From: Alkalicoccus halolimnae
Lineage (GTDB): Bacteria > Bacillota > Bacilli > Bacillales > Salisediminibacteriaceae
NCBI RefSeq assembly: GCF_008014775.2
Contig: NZ_CP144914.1
Coordinates: 2,046,001-2,110,000, forward strand
Direction of reading: 5' to 3'
DNA: 64,000 bases
Under the pieces are notes generated by a model, which had not been told where the DNA came from, did no database searches, and saw only the letters and a program-made list of their open reading frames with translations. The position numbers and the translations under genes were made by a program. Positions 36,321 to 45,579 of the stretch are shown piece by piece. Each line of letters begins with the position of its first letter. Within the stretch, counting starts at the first letter, position 1.

Positions 36321-37181
36321 CTATGATCGATAAAGAGGTGTTACCGCAATTGAAATGGTCCCGGGCCCGACGTGGGTTCCAATGACAGGGCCGATATTTG
36401 TTATCACTTCCTGCTGAACATCAAACTGTTCTTTCATACGGCTCATAAAATGTTCTGCTTCCTTTTCTGCCTCTGCATGAGAAATCCCTACATGCAGGGG
36501 CTTCCCGTTATACAGCCTAGTGAATTCTGAAAGTATCTTCTGCACTGCTTTTTTGTTTCCCCGGACTTTTTCAAACGGGTACACTTCTCCTTCTTCCGTT
36601 AAAGAGAGGATAGGTTTTATTTTGAGAAGAGAACCAACAAGGGCAGAAGCTTTGCCAATTCTTCCGTTTTTTTGAAGATATTCCAGCGTATCAACCATGA
36701 AATAAACAGAGGTTTCTTCGAGCATTTCATTTATTCGATTTACAATTTCCTCTTTTGAAGCTCCTTTTCCGGCCATCTGGGCTGCTTCAACGACTATTAC
36801 TCCGATTGCATAGGAAGCTCTTTTAGAATCGATCACTTCCAGCGGAACTTCTTCGCCTAATGTCTGCTGAGCTATATAGGCAGATTGAAAGGTGCCGCTT
36901 AATTTCGAAGATAAATGAATAGAAATAATATCCGAGCCCGTTTCTTTAAAAATCTTTTTGTAAGCTTCTTCAAACTGATTGGGAGTAGGCTGGGAAGTGG
37001 TCGGAATAGTACCTGCTTCTTTCAGCTTTTTGTAAAATTGCTCCGAAGTTAGATCCACTCCATCTTCATACGTTTCATTTCCGAAATGCACTTTCAGGGG
37101 GACAACTCGTATACTAAGATCCTCTGCCAGTGAGGCTGGAATATCTGCCGTTGAATCCGTTACTATAACAACATTTCCCAT
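36321..37181 (-). CDS. degV: DegV family fatty-acid-binding protein
   Basis: DegV/FakB-type protein that binds a fatty acid so that the kinase FakA can phosphorylate it. It opens with VVIVTDSTADIPASLAE; TSQPTPNQFEE and ISIHLSSKLSGTFQSA are typical ligand-binding motifs, and IGPVIGTHVGPGTISIA closes the protein. 286 residues. The next gene upstream, 25 bases away, encodes FakA, so it likely acts as a FakB partner in the uptake of exogenous fatty acids. Confidence 0.93.
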   Translation of the reverse strand: MGNVVIVTDSTADIPASLAEDLSIRVVPLKVHFGNETYEDGVDLTSEQFYKKLKEAGTIPTTSQPTPNQFEEAYKKIFKETGSDIISIHLSSKLSGTFQSAYIAQQTLGEEVPLEVIDSKRASYAIGVIVVEAAQMAGKGASKEEIVNRINEMLEETSVYFMVDTLEYLQKNGRIGKASALVGSLLKIKPILSLTEEGEVYPFEKVRGNKKAVQKILSEFTRLYNGKPLHVGISHAEAEKEAEHFMSRMKEQFDVQQEVITNIGPVIGTHVGPGTISIAVTPLYRS

Positions 37182-37206
37182 TGCACTACAGCTCCTTTTT
37201 TACTTC

Positions 37207-38877
37207 TTATTCAACAGATAGAATATAAGAATAAAGCGGCTGATTGCCGACGTGTACTTCCACTTCCACTTCCGTAAATTTCCCTTCAATATAATTGGAA
37301 ATCTCCATGGCCTGCTCCTCTGTTCTTTCTTCCCCGTAAATAATTGTAACGATTTCGCTGCCATCGTCTACGAGATGATCAATTAGTCCTTCTGCTACTC
37401 TCTGAACATCTTCACCATTTGAAACAATATTTTTTTCGGAAATTCCCATAAAATCGCCTTTTTTAATAGAAACTCCGTTAAAGCTCGTGTCCCGGACTGC
37501 ATACGTAACTTCTCCCGTTTTGACGAACTGAAGCGCGTCTTTCATCCCATCAGCATTGTCTTTCAATGATTGTTCTTCGTTGAAGGCAAGCATCGCCGCC
37601 AGTCCCTGGGGAACACTCTTGGAGGGCACCACTCTTACTTCAGCTTCTGCCACTTTCCCTGCCTGCTCAGCAGCCATAATAATGTTGCTGTTATTTGGCA
37701 GCAGAATGATTTTTTCTGCATTCACCTCATTTATCGCTTTAACAAAATCCTCAGTCGACGGATTCATCGTCTGACCGCCTTCGATCACTTTCTTAACTCC
37801 AAGACCTTTAAACAATTCAGCTATGCCGCTGCCCATACCAACAGTAATCACAGCAAAGCCGCTTTCCGGGCTGCTTGAAGCCTGATGCTCCTTTTCATCT
37901 TCTAAAAGCGTGGAATGCTGTTCTCTCATATTCTCCACTTTGATATTCACCAGCGATCCGAATTTTTGAGCCTCATTAATAATATTTCCCGGATGCTCAG
38001 CGTGAATATGTATTTTCAACAGGTCTTCGTCCGATACAACGAGGAGAGAATCACCAAAACTGTTCAGGTTATTCCTGAATTCCTCTTCATTATATGGAGA
38101 ATGTTCAAGTTTTTCTTTTTCGAATTTCACCATTACTTCCGTGCAGTATCCGAATTCAATATCTTCGGTGGCCATATGGCTCTGGGCAGACTGGTGGTGT
38201 TCAAACTTAACCAGTTCTTCCAGGGAAGGAGTCTGCATATCTGAATGTTCAGCAATTTTTTCGCCTTTTAAAACAGCCGCAAATCCTTCATAGATTGTCA
38301 CAAGTCCCTGTCCGCCGGAATCCACTACGCCAACTTCTTTCAGGACAGGGAGAAGATCAGGAGTTCTTTCGAGGGACGCATTAGCTTCCTTCAGAACAGT
38401 TTCCATGAATTTCACACAATCTGTTTCCTGTTCTGCTTCTTTTGCCGCTGCAGAGGCTGCATCCTTAGCCACTGTAAGAATAGTACCTTCAACCGGTTTC
38501 ATGACGGCTTTGTAAGCTGTTTCCACTCCATTCTGCAATGCTTGTGCAATGTCTCTCACCTGCAGACTATCTTTTTTTTCTACTTCTTTAGAGAAACCTC
38601 TAAAAAGCTGGGAAAGAATTACTCCAGAGTTTCCTCTTGCACCCATAAGGAGGCCCTTGGCAAAAAGTGATGCCACTTTTCCTGCATGGACAGGCTTACT
38701 CCCCTGTACTTCTTTCACGCCTGAAGTCATTGTTAAGTTCATGTTTGTTCCTGTATCTCCATCCGGTACAGGAAAAACGTTTAATGCATCAATTTTTTGA
38801 GAGTTATTGGATAAGTTTGCTGCCCCTTCTGAGAGCATCTGTGCAAACTTCTCCCCGTCAATATTGGTTAGAGCCAC
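37207..38877 (-). CDS. fakA: Fatty-acid kinase FakA (YloV, DAK2 domain)
   Basis: ATP-dependent kinase that phosphorylates fatty acids held on FakB proteins, feeding PlsX/PlsY lipid synthesis. The N-terminal DhaL-type domain has DALNVFPVPDGDTGTNM and MGARGNSGVILSQL; a middle domain and a C-terminal DegV-like domain follow. 556 residues from the GTG at 38877, which has GGAGG seven bases upstream; the frame's earlier ATG overlaps the binding site. It lies between yloU and degV. Confidence 0.95.
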   Translation of the reverse strand: MALTNIDGEKFAQMLSEGAANLSNNSQKIDALNVFPVPDGDTGTNMNLTMTSGVKEVQGSKPVHAGKVASLFAKGLLMGARGNSGVILSQLFRGFSKEVEKKDSLQVRDIAQALQNGVETAYKAVMKPVEGTILTVAKDAASAAAKEAEQETDCVKFMETVLKEANASLERTPDLLPVLKEVGVVDSGGQGLVTIYEGFAAVLKGEKIAEHSDMQTPSLEELVKFEHHQSAQSHMATEDIEFGYCTEVMVKFEKEKLEHSPYNEEEFRNNLNSFGDSLLVVSDEDLLKIHIHAEHPGNIINEAQKFGSLVNIKVENMREQHSTLLEDEKEHQASSSPESGFAVITVGMGSGIAELFKGLGVKKVIEGGQTMNPSTEDFVKAINEVNAEKIILLPNNSNIIMAAEQAGKVAEAEVRVVPSKSVPQGLAAMLAFNEEQSLKDNADGMKDALQFVKTGEVTYAVRDTSFNGVSIKKGDFMGISEKNIVSNGEDVQRVAEGLIDHLVDDGSEIVTIIYGEERTEEQAMEISNYIEGKFTEVEVEVHVGNQPLYSYILSVE

Positions 38878-38897
38878 ATGTGTTCCTCCTAGCATTA

Positions 38898-39257
38898 CTA
38901 ATTAGTTACCCGCACTCCTGAAATAAAAATATTCGCTGAATTCACTTTCAGTCCAAGCATCTGTTCAAGCTGATACTTTACTTTCTGCTGAACATTGTAA
39001 GCTACTTCAGAAATCTTCGTACCATAGCTTACAATAATGTACATGTCGATATGAATTTCATCATTTTCCTCTCTTATAACTACACCTCTGGCTAAATTTT
39101 CTTTACCCAGCAGGTCGGTCAAGCCATCTTTGAGATGTTTTTGAGAAGCCATCCCTACTATTCCGTAGCAGTCTACAGCCGCTCCTCCAGCGATAACCGC
39201 TACTACTTCCCGCGAAACATCAATATTCCCGTATTTAGTATTCATTTCTATTGTCAT
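38898..39257 (-). CDS. yloU: Asp23/Gls24 family envelope stress protein YloU
   Basis: Small Asp23-family protein, conserved directly before fakA in Firmicutes and often found at the membrane or envelope. 119 residues with the family pattern GNIDVSREVVAVIAGGAAVDCYG and VNSANIFISGVRV. No membrane segment. The ATG follows GGAGG at a rather long spacing. First gene of yloU-fakA-degV and divergent from rpmB. The precise biochemical role is not known. Confidence 0.92.
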   Translation of the reverse strand: MTIEMNTKYGNIDVSREVVAVIAGGAAVDCYGIVGMASQKHLKDGLTDLLGKENLARGVVIREENDEIHIDMYIIVSYGTKISEVAYNVQQKVKYQLEQMLGLKVNSANIFISGVRVTN

Positions 39258-39419
39258 GTGCCAATGGCCTCCTCTGCGGTTTTTTACTGAAAGGCTATCG
39301 TTATTTTACTACAACCAGCATTAATTTAAAAGCTGACGCTTACATTCGACTTTGAGAATAGCATACCCCTGAAAATAAAGCGATATGTACTGTAAAGGCT
39401 TTTCCCTTTAATTTAGCTC

Positions 39420-39448
39420 TTGAAATTAAAAATAGGTGATGCTACAAT
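39420..39448 (+). promoter_or_regulatory. Sigma-A promoter of rpmB
   Basis: TTGAAA (39420-39425), 17-base spacer, TACAAT (39443-39448), each one mismatch from consensus; 44 bases before the start codon. Confidence 0.85.
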
Positions 39449-39491
39449 ATTCAAGTATGAGTTACGCTGATTGGAAGAAGGAGGGATACGA

Positions 39492-39680
39492 ATGGCACGA
39501 CGTTGTGTTATTACAGGCAGAGGACCATCTACTGGAAATAATCGATCTCACGCTCTAAACGCTAGCAAGCGCAAATGGGGTGCAAACGTTCAAAAAGTTC
39601 GAATCATGTTGGACGGCAAGCCGCAGCGTGTTTACGTTTCTGCGCGAGCTCTTAAATCTGGCAAAGTCCAGCGCGTATAA
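39492..39680 (+). CDS. rpmB: 50S ribosomal protein L28
   Basis: [20 protein letters not shown] and [12 protein letters not shown] are typical L28 motifs; 62 residues. AAGGAGGG before the ATG at 39492 decides the start over an in-frame upstream codon. It has one cysteine near the N-terminus and lacks a CxxC zinc motif. Single-gene unit on the plus strand, divergent from yloU, with its own promoter and terminator. In Bacillus subtilis spoVM lies next to it; no SpoVM sequence is seen here. Confidence 0.98.
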   Translation: MARRCVITGRGPSTGNNRSHALNASKRKWGANVQKVRIMLDGKPQRVYVSARALKSGKVQRV

Positions 39681-39682
39681 TA

Positions 39683-39722
39683 AAAAAGCTGATTTCCTGT
39701 ACGCAGGAGATCAGCTTTTTTT
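39683..39722. terminator. Bidirectional terminator between rpmB and thiN
   Basis: AAAGCTGATTTCCTG-TACG-CAGGAGATCAGCTTT with T runs on both strands; it serves the two convergent genes. Confidence 0.92.
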
Positions 39723-39792
39723 ATCGTTCATTTAAAATGAGGGGTACTTTTATAAGTTCTCGTAACAGACTCCGCAAAGAAAATCAGAAACT

Positions 39793-40431
39793 TCAGTCTC
39801 TGGTTTCTATCATCAGGAGTCCGCCTTCACTGAAAGATACAGAAGCCTGCCCTCCATTCCATTCATTGCTGATACACAAACTGGAACTTTTATAAAGCGT
39901 TTCGTTGGAGAGGTTGTATTTAAATCCTTTCAGTGAAAGTTTTTTCACCTTTTCAGTGCATGGAAGAAAGGACACATAAGGGAAATCTGCATTTTCAAAT
40001 AAATGCTCTCCCTGATGGAGGACTCTAATCCGGTTTGAATGATCTTCAATCCAGACAGGAGCGCTGCTTTTTTCCATAAGATGGACAGCCATTAGGAAAT
40101 GATCCATTCTTCCCCCTGTTCCGCCTACAATAATAATTTTTTCCGGTTCACTTTCGTTAGCATACTTCAAGGCCAGCTCCAGATCTGTTTCATTTTTATC
40201 TGCCGGATAATGCTCTATATTATCCGAGTAGCGGTGAAGCTCAACCAGTTCCTCGTCATTAACAGAATCAAAATCTCCTAAAGCTTTTTCCATACCAATA
40301 TTTTCTTTCATAAGAGCATAAGCCCCCCGGTCGACCCCAATCCACCTTATTTCCATACCATACTTTTTTATAAGCTCTGATGGATGAGGAATGAGAAAGT
40401 CAGGGCCGCCTGCGTATACGATATAAATCAC
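39793..40431 (-). CDS. thiN: Thiamine pyrophosphokinase
   Basis: Converts thiamine to thiamine diphosphate with ATP. Motifs WIGVDRGAYALM, LGDFDSVN and YPADKNETDLELALKYA bind ATP, metal and thiamine; GGTGGRMDHFL is also present. 212 residues. It starts with GTG at 40431 after GGAGG, 12 bases past the thiT stop. Because thiT and thiN are adjacent behind a TPP riboswitch, uptake and activation of thiamine are likely shut down together when TPP is abundant. Confidence 0.95.
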   Translation of the reverse strand: MIYIVYAGGPDFLIPHPSELIKKYGMEIRWIGVDRGAYALMKENIGMEKALGDFDSVNDEELVELHRYSDNIEHYPADKNETDLELALKYANESEPEKIIIVGGTGGRMDHFLMAVHLMEKSSAPVWIEDHSNRIRVLHQGEHLFENADFPYVSFLPCTEKVKKLSLKGFKYNLSNETLYKSSSLCISNEWNGGQASVSFSEGGLLMIETRD

Positions 40432-40443
40432 TTAAATCCTCCT

Positions 40444-40995
40444 CTATCCTGCCTCAGGGTGCAGCAGCTGACGACCTGAACGGGCAAATAGAAACATAAT
40501 TAATAAAAGCAGTATAAAAGTTGGTCCTAAATAACTTAAATTGTAGAGGAAAGAGTATAAAGCAACCGGAACACCTTCGGGAGCAAACTCTCCAAACCAG
40601 ACTATTCCTGATACAAAATGAGCAATAAATCGAAGACCAACTGCCACAGCGATACCTGCACTCAGATATAAAAATGTCTTTTTAACAGACGTTTTTCTTG
40701 TAAATGAAAAAAGTCCTGCAAGCCCTGCTGCTGCAAAAGCGACCGGATACTCAAGCAAAGCCTGAATCCAGTGAACGATATATGGTCCGAACATTAAATT
40801 TGCCAATCCGAACAGGACCCCTGTCGTTACACCTGCTTTAACCCCCCGCCTATAGGAAATTACAATAATAGGAAGCATCGACAGAGTAACGGATCCTCCA
40901 TAAGGCATCCGAAAAAGTGTTAAAAAGTCCAAAATAACTGCCAGACCGGTCATTAGTGCGATTTCCATCATGACAACCAGTTTCAATCTGTTCAT
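40444..40995 (-). CDS. thiT: ECF-type thiamine transporter substrate-binding subunit ThiT
   Basis: Membrane S-component that binds thiamine and works with the shared ECF energy-coupling module. 183 residues with about six hydrophobic segments; MPYGGSVTLSMLPIIVISYR and FGPYIVHWIQALLEYPVAF are typical of ThiT. The ATG at 40995 follows GGAGGAA; an upstream extension of the frame runs into the terminator hairpin and is rejected. A TPP riboswitch and terminator precede it. Confidence 0.93.
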   Translation of the reverse strand: MNRLKLVVMMEIALMTGLAVILDFLTLFRMPYGGSVTLSMLPIIVISYRRGVKAGVTTGVLFGLANLMFGPYIVHWIQALLEYPVAFAAAGLAGLFSFTRKTSVKKTFLYLSAGIAVAVGLRFIAHFVSGIVWFGEFAPEGVPVALYSFLYNLSYLGPTFILLLLIMFLFARSGRQLLHPEAG

Positions 40996-41035
40996 ATAAA
41001 TTCCTCCTCTGAAATGTGAGGGGGAAGCAGAAAGT

Positions 41036-41070
41036 ATAAAAAGCAGCTGCCGAGCAGGCAGCTGCTTTTT
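41036..41070 (-). terminator. Riboswitch-controlled terminator upstream of thiT
   Basis: Minus strand AAAAAGCAGCTGCC-TGCTC-GGCAGCTGCTTTTT, a 14-bp stem ending in a T run, located between the TPP aptamer and the thiT ribosome binding site. Confidence 0.9.
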
Positions 41071-41085
41071 CAACCGTCTTCTACT

Positions 41086-41172
41086 CCACATCCCTGCGTA
41101 AGCATGAACTTACAGGTTCTAAGGGTCGAAATGCTGGTTTCCTCTCAGCCCTGCTCAGGACTCCCCTCGTGG
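41086..41172 (-). promoter_or_regulatory. TPP riboswitch (THI element)
   Basis: The minus strand contains, in order, CCAC (P1), GAGGGGAGTCC, GGGCTGAGAGG, GACCCTTAGAACCTG, the P4/P5 part ending CGCAGGGATG and GTGG (P1). CTGAGA and ACCCTTNGAACCTG are the hallmark conserved segments. It is followed by a terminator, so TPP binding should stop transcription into thiT-thiN. Confidence 0.95.
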
Positions 41173-41228
41173 TATGCAATTAAAACAATTATCCTGGAAA
41201 TTTATTGATAATGCCCAGGAATCTTTAA

Positions 41229-41882
41229 TTAAAATTTTACATGTTCTCCGCGTATTTTTTCAATAGCCTGTGCCCGATTTTCTTTACCAAAGACAGCGGA
41301 ACCTGCTACAAGAACATTTGCTCCCGCTTCAATACATAAAGCAGCAGTCTCTTCATTTACTCCTCCATCTACTTCTACATCTTTATCCGGCCCTGCCAAA
41401 CTGCGGACTTCACGAATTTTAGGGAGAACACTTGTTATAAAACTCTGCCCTCCAAAACCGGGATTGACCGTCATTAGTAAGACGAGATCTACATCTTCAA
41501 TGATGGATTCAATCGCACTGACAGGGGTAGCAGGATTAATCACCACGCCCGCCTTAACTCCTGCTTTTTTTATTAATTGAATGGTCCTGTGAAGATGAGG
41601 ACATGCTTCAGCATGTACGCTGATAATATCGGCCCCCGCTTCAGCAAAATCATTAATAAAATTTTCCGGATTTTCAATCATCAAGTGGACATCAAGCGGT
41701 AAATTTGTATGAGGCCGGACAGCCTTCACAATTAATGGCCCGATTGTTATATTTGGAACAAAATGGCCGTCCATCACATCAATATGAATATAATCCGCAC
41801 CTCCCTCAGCAGCTTCCTTCACTTCGCTGCCAAGATCAGCGAAGTCGGCCGATAAGATGGAAGGGGCAATTTTAATTGTCAT
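41229..41882 (-). CDS. rpe: Ribulose-phosphate 3-epimerase
   Basis: Interconverts ribulose 5-phosphate and xylulose 5-phosphate in the pentose phosphate pathway. TIM-barrel motifs [41 protein letters not shown] and EVDGGVN are visible. 217 residues. The ATG at 41882 has GGAGG upstream and matches the family start; a 29-residue upstream extension in rsgA is rejected. It follows rsgA by four bases. Confidence 0.97.
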   Translation of the reverse strand: MTIKIAPSILSADFADLGSEVKEAAEGGADYIHIDVMDGHFVPNITIGPLIVKAVRPHTNLPLDVHLMIENPENFINDFAEAGADIISVHAEACPHLHRTIQLIKKAGVKAGVVINPATPVSAIESIIEDVDLVLLMTVNPGFGGQSFITSVLPKIREVRSLAGPDKDVEVDGGVNEETAALCIEAGANVLVAGSAVFGKENRAQAIEKIRGEHVKF

Positions 41883-41886
41883 ATAT

Positions 41887-42762
41887 TTAATACCTCCGTT
41901 TCTGAGATTGAATTTCCTGATAAAACTGAGTGTAGCTTTCGTAGCGGAATTCCGCAATCGATCCATCATCGACAGCTTTTTTTACGGCACATTTCGGCTC
42001 ATTTATATGAGTGCAGCCCCGGTACTTACAGTCATTTATCAACGCGGCCATTTCAGGATAAAAATGGGACAATATCCCGGAAGAGATACCGCGGAAATCA
42101 AGAGAACTGAATCCCGGGGTGTCGGCCACATATCCGCCTCCAGTCAGTTTAACGAGTTCAACGTGTCTGGTGGTATGTTTTCCTCGTCCCAGGCTTTTGG
42201 ATATAATATCGGTTTCGATATTTAATCCTGGGTCGATCACGTTAAGCAGGCTGGACTTGCCAACACCAGACTGACCGGCAAATACAGATACTTTATTTTC
42301 AAGAACCGGCAGCAGTTTTTCCACCGGGCTTTTATTATCTTTGGTTGTATATATAACTTCATAACCGATTTTTTCATATTCCTGTATTTTATCTAATGTT
42401 TTATCTTCTAACCCAAGGTCCGTTTTAGTTAAACAAATAACTGCGCTTATCCCATTGGATTCAGTATGAACGAGAAGCTTGTCAAGAAGATAAGTGCTGA
42501 ATTCGGGTTCTTTAACCGAAAAGACGAGTACCGCCTGATCCACATTAGCTATGGGGGGACGCACAAGCTCGTTGGAACGTTCTTCTATCGACATCACATA
42601 TCCATCCGTTTTATTTTCTGCATCAAACTCCACCCAGTCTCCTACAAGCGGAGTTATACTGCGGTTTCGGAAGTTCCCCCTCCCGCGGCACTGATATAAC
42701 TCTTCCTCACTCTCGACATAGTAAAATCCGCTGAGAGCTTTTACAATTCTGCCTCTGGGCAT
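41887..42762 (-). CDS. rsgA: Ribosome small subunit GTPase RsgA (CpgA)
   Basis: Circularly permuted GTPase that checks late 30S assembly. The OB fold (1 to about 65) precedes the permuted G domain with CLTKTDL (G4), [12 protein letters not shown] (G1) and DTPGFSS (G3); a C-terminal zinc motif reads [14 protein letters not shown]. 291 residues from the ATG at 42762 ([16 protein letters not shown]). It follows prkC by 12 bases; in Bacillus the CpgA protein is phosphorylated by PrkC. Confidence 0.97.
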   Translation of the reverse strand: MPRGRIVKALSGFYYVESEEELYQCRGRGNFRNRSITPLVGDWVEFDAENKTDGYVMSIEERSNELVRPPIANVDQAVLVFSVKEPEFSTYLLDKLLVHTESNGISAVICLTKTDLGLEDKTLDKIQEYEKIGYEVIYTTKDNKSPVEKLLPVLENKVSVFAGQSGVGKSSLLNVIDPGLNIETDIISKSLGRGKHTTRHVELVKLTGGGYVADTPGFSSLDFRGISSGILSHFYPEMAALINDCKYRGCTHINEPKCAVKKAVDDGSIAEFRYESYTQFYQEIQSQKRRY

Positions 42763-42774
42763 AAGCACCTCCGA

Positions 42775-44817
42775 TTATTCGTGTCTTTCCACTTCTTCAT
42801 ACGTGTAATCATACGGCGACTCCGAAAATTCATTTCCATTTACATAAAGAAGAAGCTGAGCTGTGTCTCCCTGATTTACGGACATAGGAACCTGAAACTC
42901 GGTAGATTCCGTTATTTCTTCATTAATCATTTCTTCTGCTGTACTGTTTTCAGCATCTATGACAAGGATTTGAATATCATATACGGGTCGTTCCTCCCCG
43001 GATCTTTCCGGAACTTCCACGGCAAAGGGGACCATAGCAGAAACCATTTCTTCCTCTTCAGATGCCTCTCCCTCATTTTGTGCATTACTATCCGGCACCT
43101 CCTCAGACGCCCCGTCCTGTTCATTCTCTGCAGCCGTTTCTTCCGGGGCCGGTCCTCTGGATAACGTTACTTCCACGGTTGTATTCTGAGTAATTTCAGT
43201 CCCTCGCGATGGTTCCTGGGCAAAGACGGAACCTTCTTCCATAACTGGATGGTATTCCTCTTCAAAGGAAAGCTCCACATATGATTCATCTGATAAGGAG
43301 GTCTCGACTTCCTCCCTGGACATTCCGTAAAGGTTACTCATAGTAAAAACAGGCCGCTCGCTTATTGTAAGTTCTACGTCTGTATCGGCAGGTATAAGAT
43401 CAGTTCCCGGTTCGGGGGCCTGAGAAACTACTGTATCATCTGGTTCTTCTTCTGATTCCTGCAATGTTATGTTAACAGATCCATATTCAGAAAGCGCTTC
43501 TTCTGCCTCTGCCTGAGTTAAACCTAAGACATTTATCATACCTGCTTCCTGGTCGGAGGAGCTGATTACTAATGTTACAGAAGAACCTACTTTTACGTTC
43601 GTGCCTGCTTCCGGTCTTACAGCAATTACCTGATCGGAAGCTAGTTCTTCATCCTCCCGGTATTCCTCACTTACTTCCAGATCCAGATCTTCCAGTTCAG
43701 AAGCTGCCTCTTCCGCTGGAAGGCCATTTACATCAGGAACTGTTACTTCATCCACCTGTAATAGACGGGGCAGTATAGCAATAGCTATTAATAATGCTCC
43801 TAGCACTAAGATAGAAGCTAATACTCCCCAGATGACAGAACGTGAGGGGCCTTTCTTTCTTCCCTCGCGTCCACGTTCCTCCCCTTTTACAGGAGGAGCC
43901 ATCGTATCTTCTCCCGCTTCTATTTCTGGACCGATAACAGGTATGCCTTTTGTTTTTTCCTCGTCTTCATTGAATTGTACCGGTGCCTCATTTTCCCGCT
44001 CCGCATAAAGAACAGTCTGCAGGTCAATAAGCAGTTCCTCTGCAGAATCAAAGCGGTTATCAGGATCTTTTGCAGTCAGCCTGGCAACCATATTATCGAT
44101 GCTTCGAGGAACATCCGGGACGATTTCTCTAAGAGAAGGAAGCGGATCCTGAAGATGTTTCAGGGCAATGGCTACAGCAGTGTCCCCTGAAAATGGCACA
44201 TGGCCTGTCAGCATTTCGTATGCGATTATGCCGAGAGCATAGAGATCTGATTTATATGTGACTCTTCCCCCTCTTGCCTGCTCAGGAGACAGGTAGTGAA
44301 CCGACCCGAGTACAGAGTTCGTGTGCGTAATTGTCGCTTCACTGATAGCACGCGCAATACCAAAATCCGTTACTTTTGCAGTTCCATTAATACTCATTAA
44401 AATATTCTGGGGTTTTACATCGCGGTGAATGATTTGATTTTCATGTGCATGTCTGACAGCTTCCGTCATCTGTTTTAAAATTCGCACTGTCTCTTCCACA
44501 CGCAGAGGACCGTGTGTTTGTATATATTCCTTCAATGTCTGACCTTCCACATATTCCATTACGATGTAATAAAGGCCGTTTTCTTCCCCTACATCGTAAA
44601 TGGAGACGATATGTTCATGTGATAAACTTGCTGCTGATTCCGCTTCCCTGTGAAACCTGCGGATAAATTCGTCGTCTTCAGAAAAATGAGGTTTAAGTAT
44701 TTTTACCGCTACCAGTCTGTCGAGTATTAAATCCTTGGCAAGGTAAACATCGGCCATACCTCCACCGCCTACAGGGCGGATGAGTTTGTAGCGTTCATTA
44801 ATTCTTTTTCCCTTCAT
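42775..44817 (-). CDS. prkC: Serine/threonine protein kinase PrkC with PASTA domains
   Basis: Membrane kinase sensing muropeptides or lipid II. The kinase domain covers about 10-270: glycine loop GGGGMADV, Lys39, the HRD catalytic loop at 131-133, DFG at 151-153. One membrane helix lies at about 328-352. Three PASTA repeats follow (about 358-560), and then an extracellular tail of about 115 residues. The tail and the region around the PASTA repeats are extremely rich in Glu and Asp, as in salt-adapted organisms. The ATG overlaps the prpC stop by four bases, the usual kinase-phosphatase pairing. Confidence 0.97.
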   Translation of the reverse strand: MKGKRINERYKLIRPVGGGGMADVYLAKDLILDRLVAVKILKPHFSEDDEFIRRFHREAESAASLSHEHIVSIYDVGEENGLYYIVMEYVEGQTLKEYIQTHGPLRVEETVRILKQMTEAVRHAHENQIIHRDVKPQNILMSINGTAKVTDFGIARAISEATITHTNSVLGSVHYLSPEQARGGRVTYKSDLYALGIIAYEMLTGHVPFSGDTAVAIALKHLQDPLPSLREIVPDVPRSIDNMVARLTAKDPDNRFDSAEELLIDLQTVLYAERENEAPVQFNEDEEKTKGIPVIGPEIEAGEDTMAPPVKGEERGREGRKKGPSRSVIWGVLASILVLGALLIAIAILPRLLQVDEVTVPDVNGLPAEEAASELEDLDLEVSEEYREDEELASDQVIAVRPEAGTNVKVGSSVTLVISSSDQEAGMINVLGLTQAEAEEALSEYGSVNITLQESEEEPDDTVVSQAPEPGTDLIPADTDVELTISERPVFTMSNLYGMSREEVETSLSDESYVELSFEEEYHPVMEEGSVFAQEPSRGTEITQNTTVEVTLSRGPAPEETAAENEQDGASEEVPDSNAQNEGEASEEEEMVSAMVPFAVEVPERSGEERPVYDIQILVIDAENSTAEEMINEEITESTEFQVPMSVNQGDTAQLLLYVNGNEFSESPYDYTYEEVERHE

Positions 44818-45560
44818 GACGGTTTCACGTCCTCAAGCAGGACGACCGCTGCGGTAATATTATCTTCGCCTCCGCGTTCGTTCGCACGCTCTATTAAAGC
44901 ACGGGGGGCTGCTTCCAGCTGCTCCTGTCCCATTATGGTCTCCAGAATTTCTTTATCACTCAGTTTGTTTGTCAGCCCATCCGTACAGAGCAGCACTATG
45001 TCCCCTGTTGACCAATGGAAGATGCCCGTATCACAGTCTACATTTCTTTCAGTACCTAAAGCCCGGGTGAGAATATTCTTTTTAGGGTGGACTTCCGCTT
45101 CTGATTTCGTCAGCTGTCCCTGTCTTACCAGCTCTTCCACGAGTGAGTGATCCTCTGATATCTGATTTATCTTATCTTCTGAAATATGATATAGTCTTGA
45201 ATCTCCCACGTTGACAAAAGCTACAAAATTTTCATCACAAACAGCTGCTGTAAGTGTGGTGCCCATTCCACTGTAGGCACGGTCGGATTTTTGTGTATTA
45301 AAAAGGAGCCTGTTCGCTTCTTCAGCAGTTTCCGTAAACCACCGGGCTGCTTCCTGCTGCTTCATTTCAAGCGTCATTTTTTCAAAGTTCTGCACTACAG
45401 CCTCACAGGCAAGCCGGCTGGCTGTGTCTCCAGCCTGATGCCCTCCCATACCGTCGGCCACGACCGCCAGTATCTGATTGTCTACACCACTTACAACAGC
45501 TGCAGAGTCTTCATTAAGACTCCTTACTCTTCCCACGTCTGTTCCATAACTATGCTTCAA
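44814..45560 (-). CDS. prpC: PP2C-type protein phosphatase PrpC
   Basis: Metal-dependent Ser/Thr phosphatase that reverses PrkC phosphorylation. Motifs RSLNEDSA, VADGMGGHQAGD, NVGDSRLY, SEDHSLV and CTDGLTN form the PP2C metal sites. 248 residues. It starts with TTG at 45560, supported by AAAGGAGG seven bases upstream. It lies 19 bases after rsmB; in Bacillus subtilis rlmN stands between the two. Confidence 0.96.
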   Translation of the reverse strand: MKHSYGTDVGRVRSLNEDSAAVVSGVDNQILAVVADGMGGHQAGDTASRLACEAVVQNFEKMTLEMKQQEAARWFTETAEEANRLLFNTQKSDRAYSGMGTTLTAAVCDENFVAFVNVGDSRLYHISEDKINQISEDHSLVEELVRQGQLTKSEAEVHPKKNILTRALGTERNVDCDTGIFHWSTGDIVLLCTDGLTNKLSDKEILETIMGQEQLEAAPRALIERANERGGEDNITAAVVLLEDVKPS

Positions 45561-45579
45561 AACAGGCCCTCCTTTCCAA

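Noticed and set aside
39734..39795. Possible spoVM remnant on the minus strand (starts LKF)
   Set aside because: Only the KF pair agrees with SpoVM; overlaps the thiN stop, no start codon or binding site.
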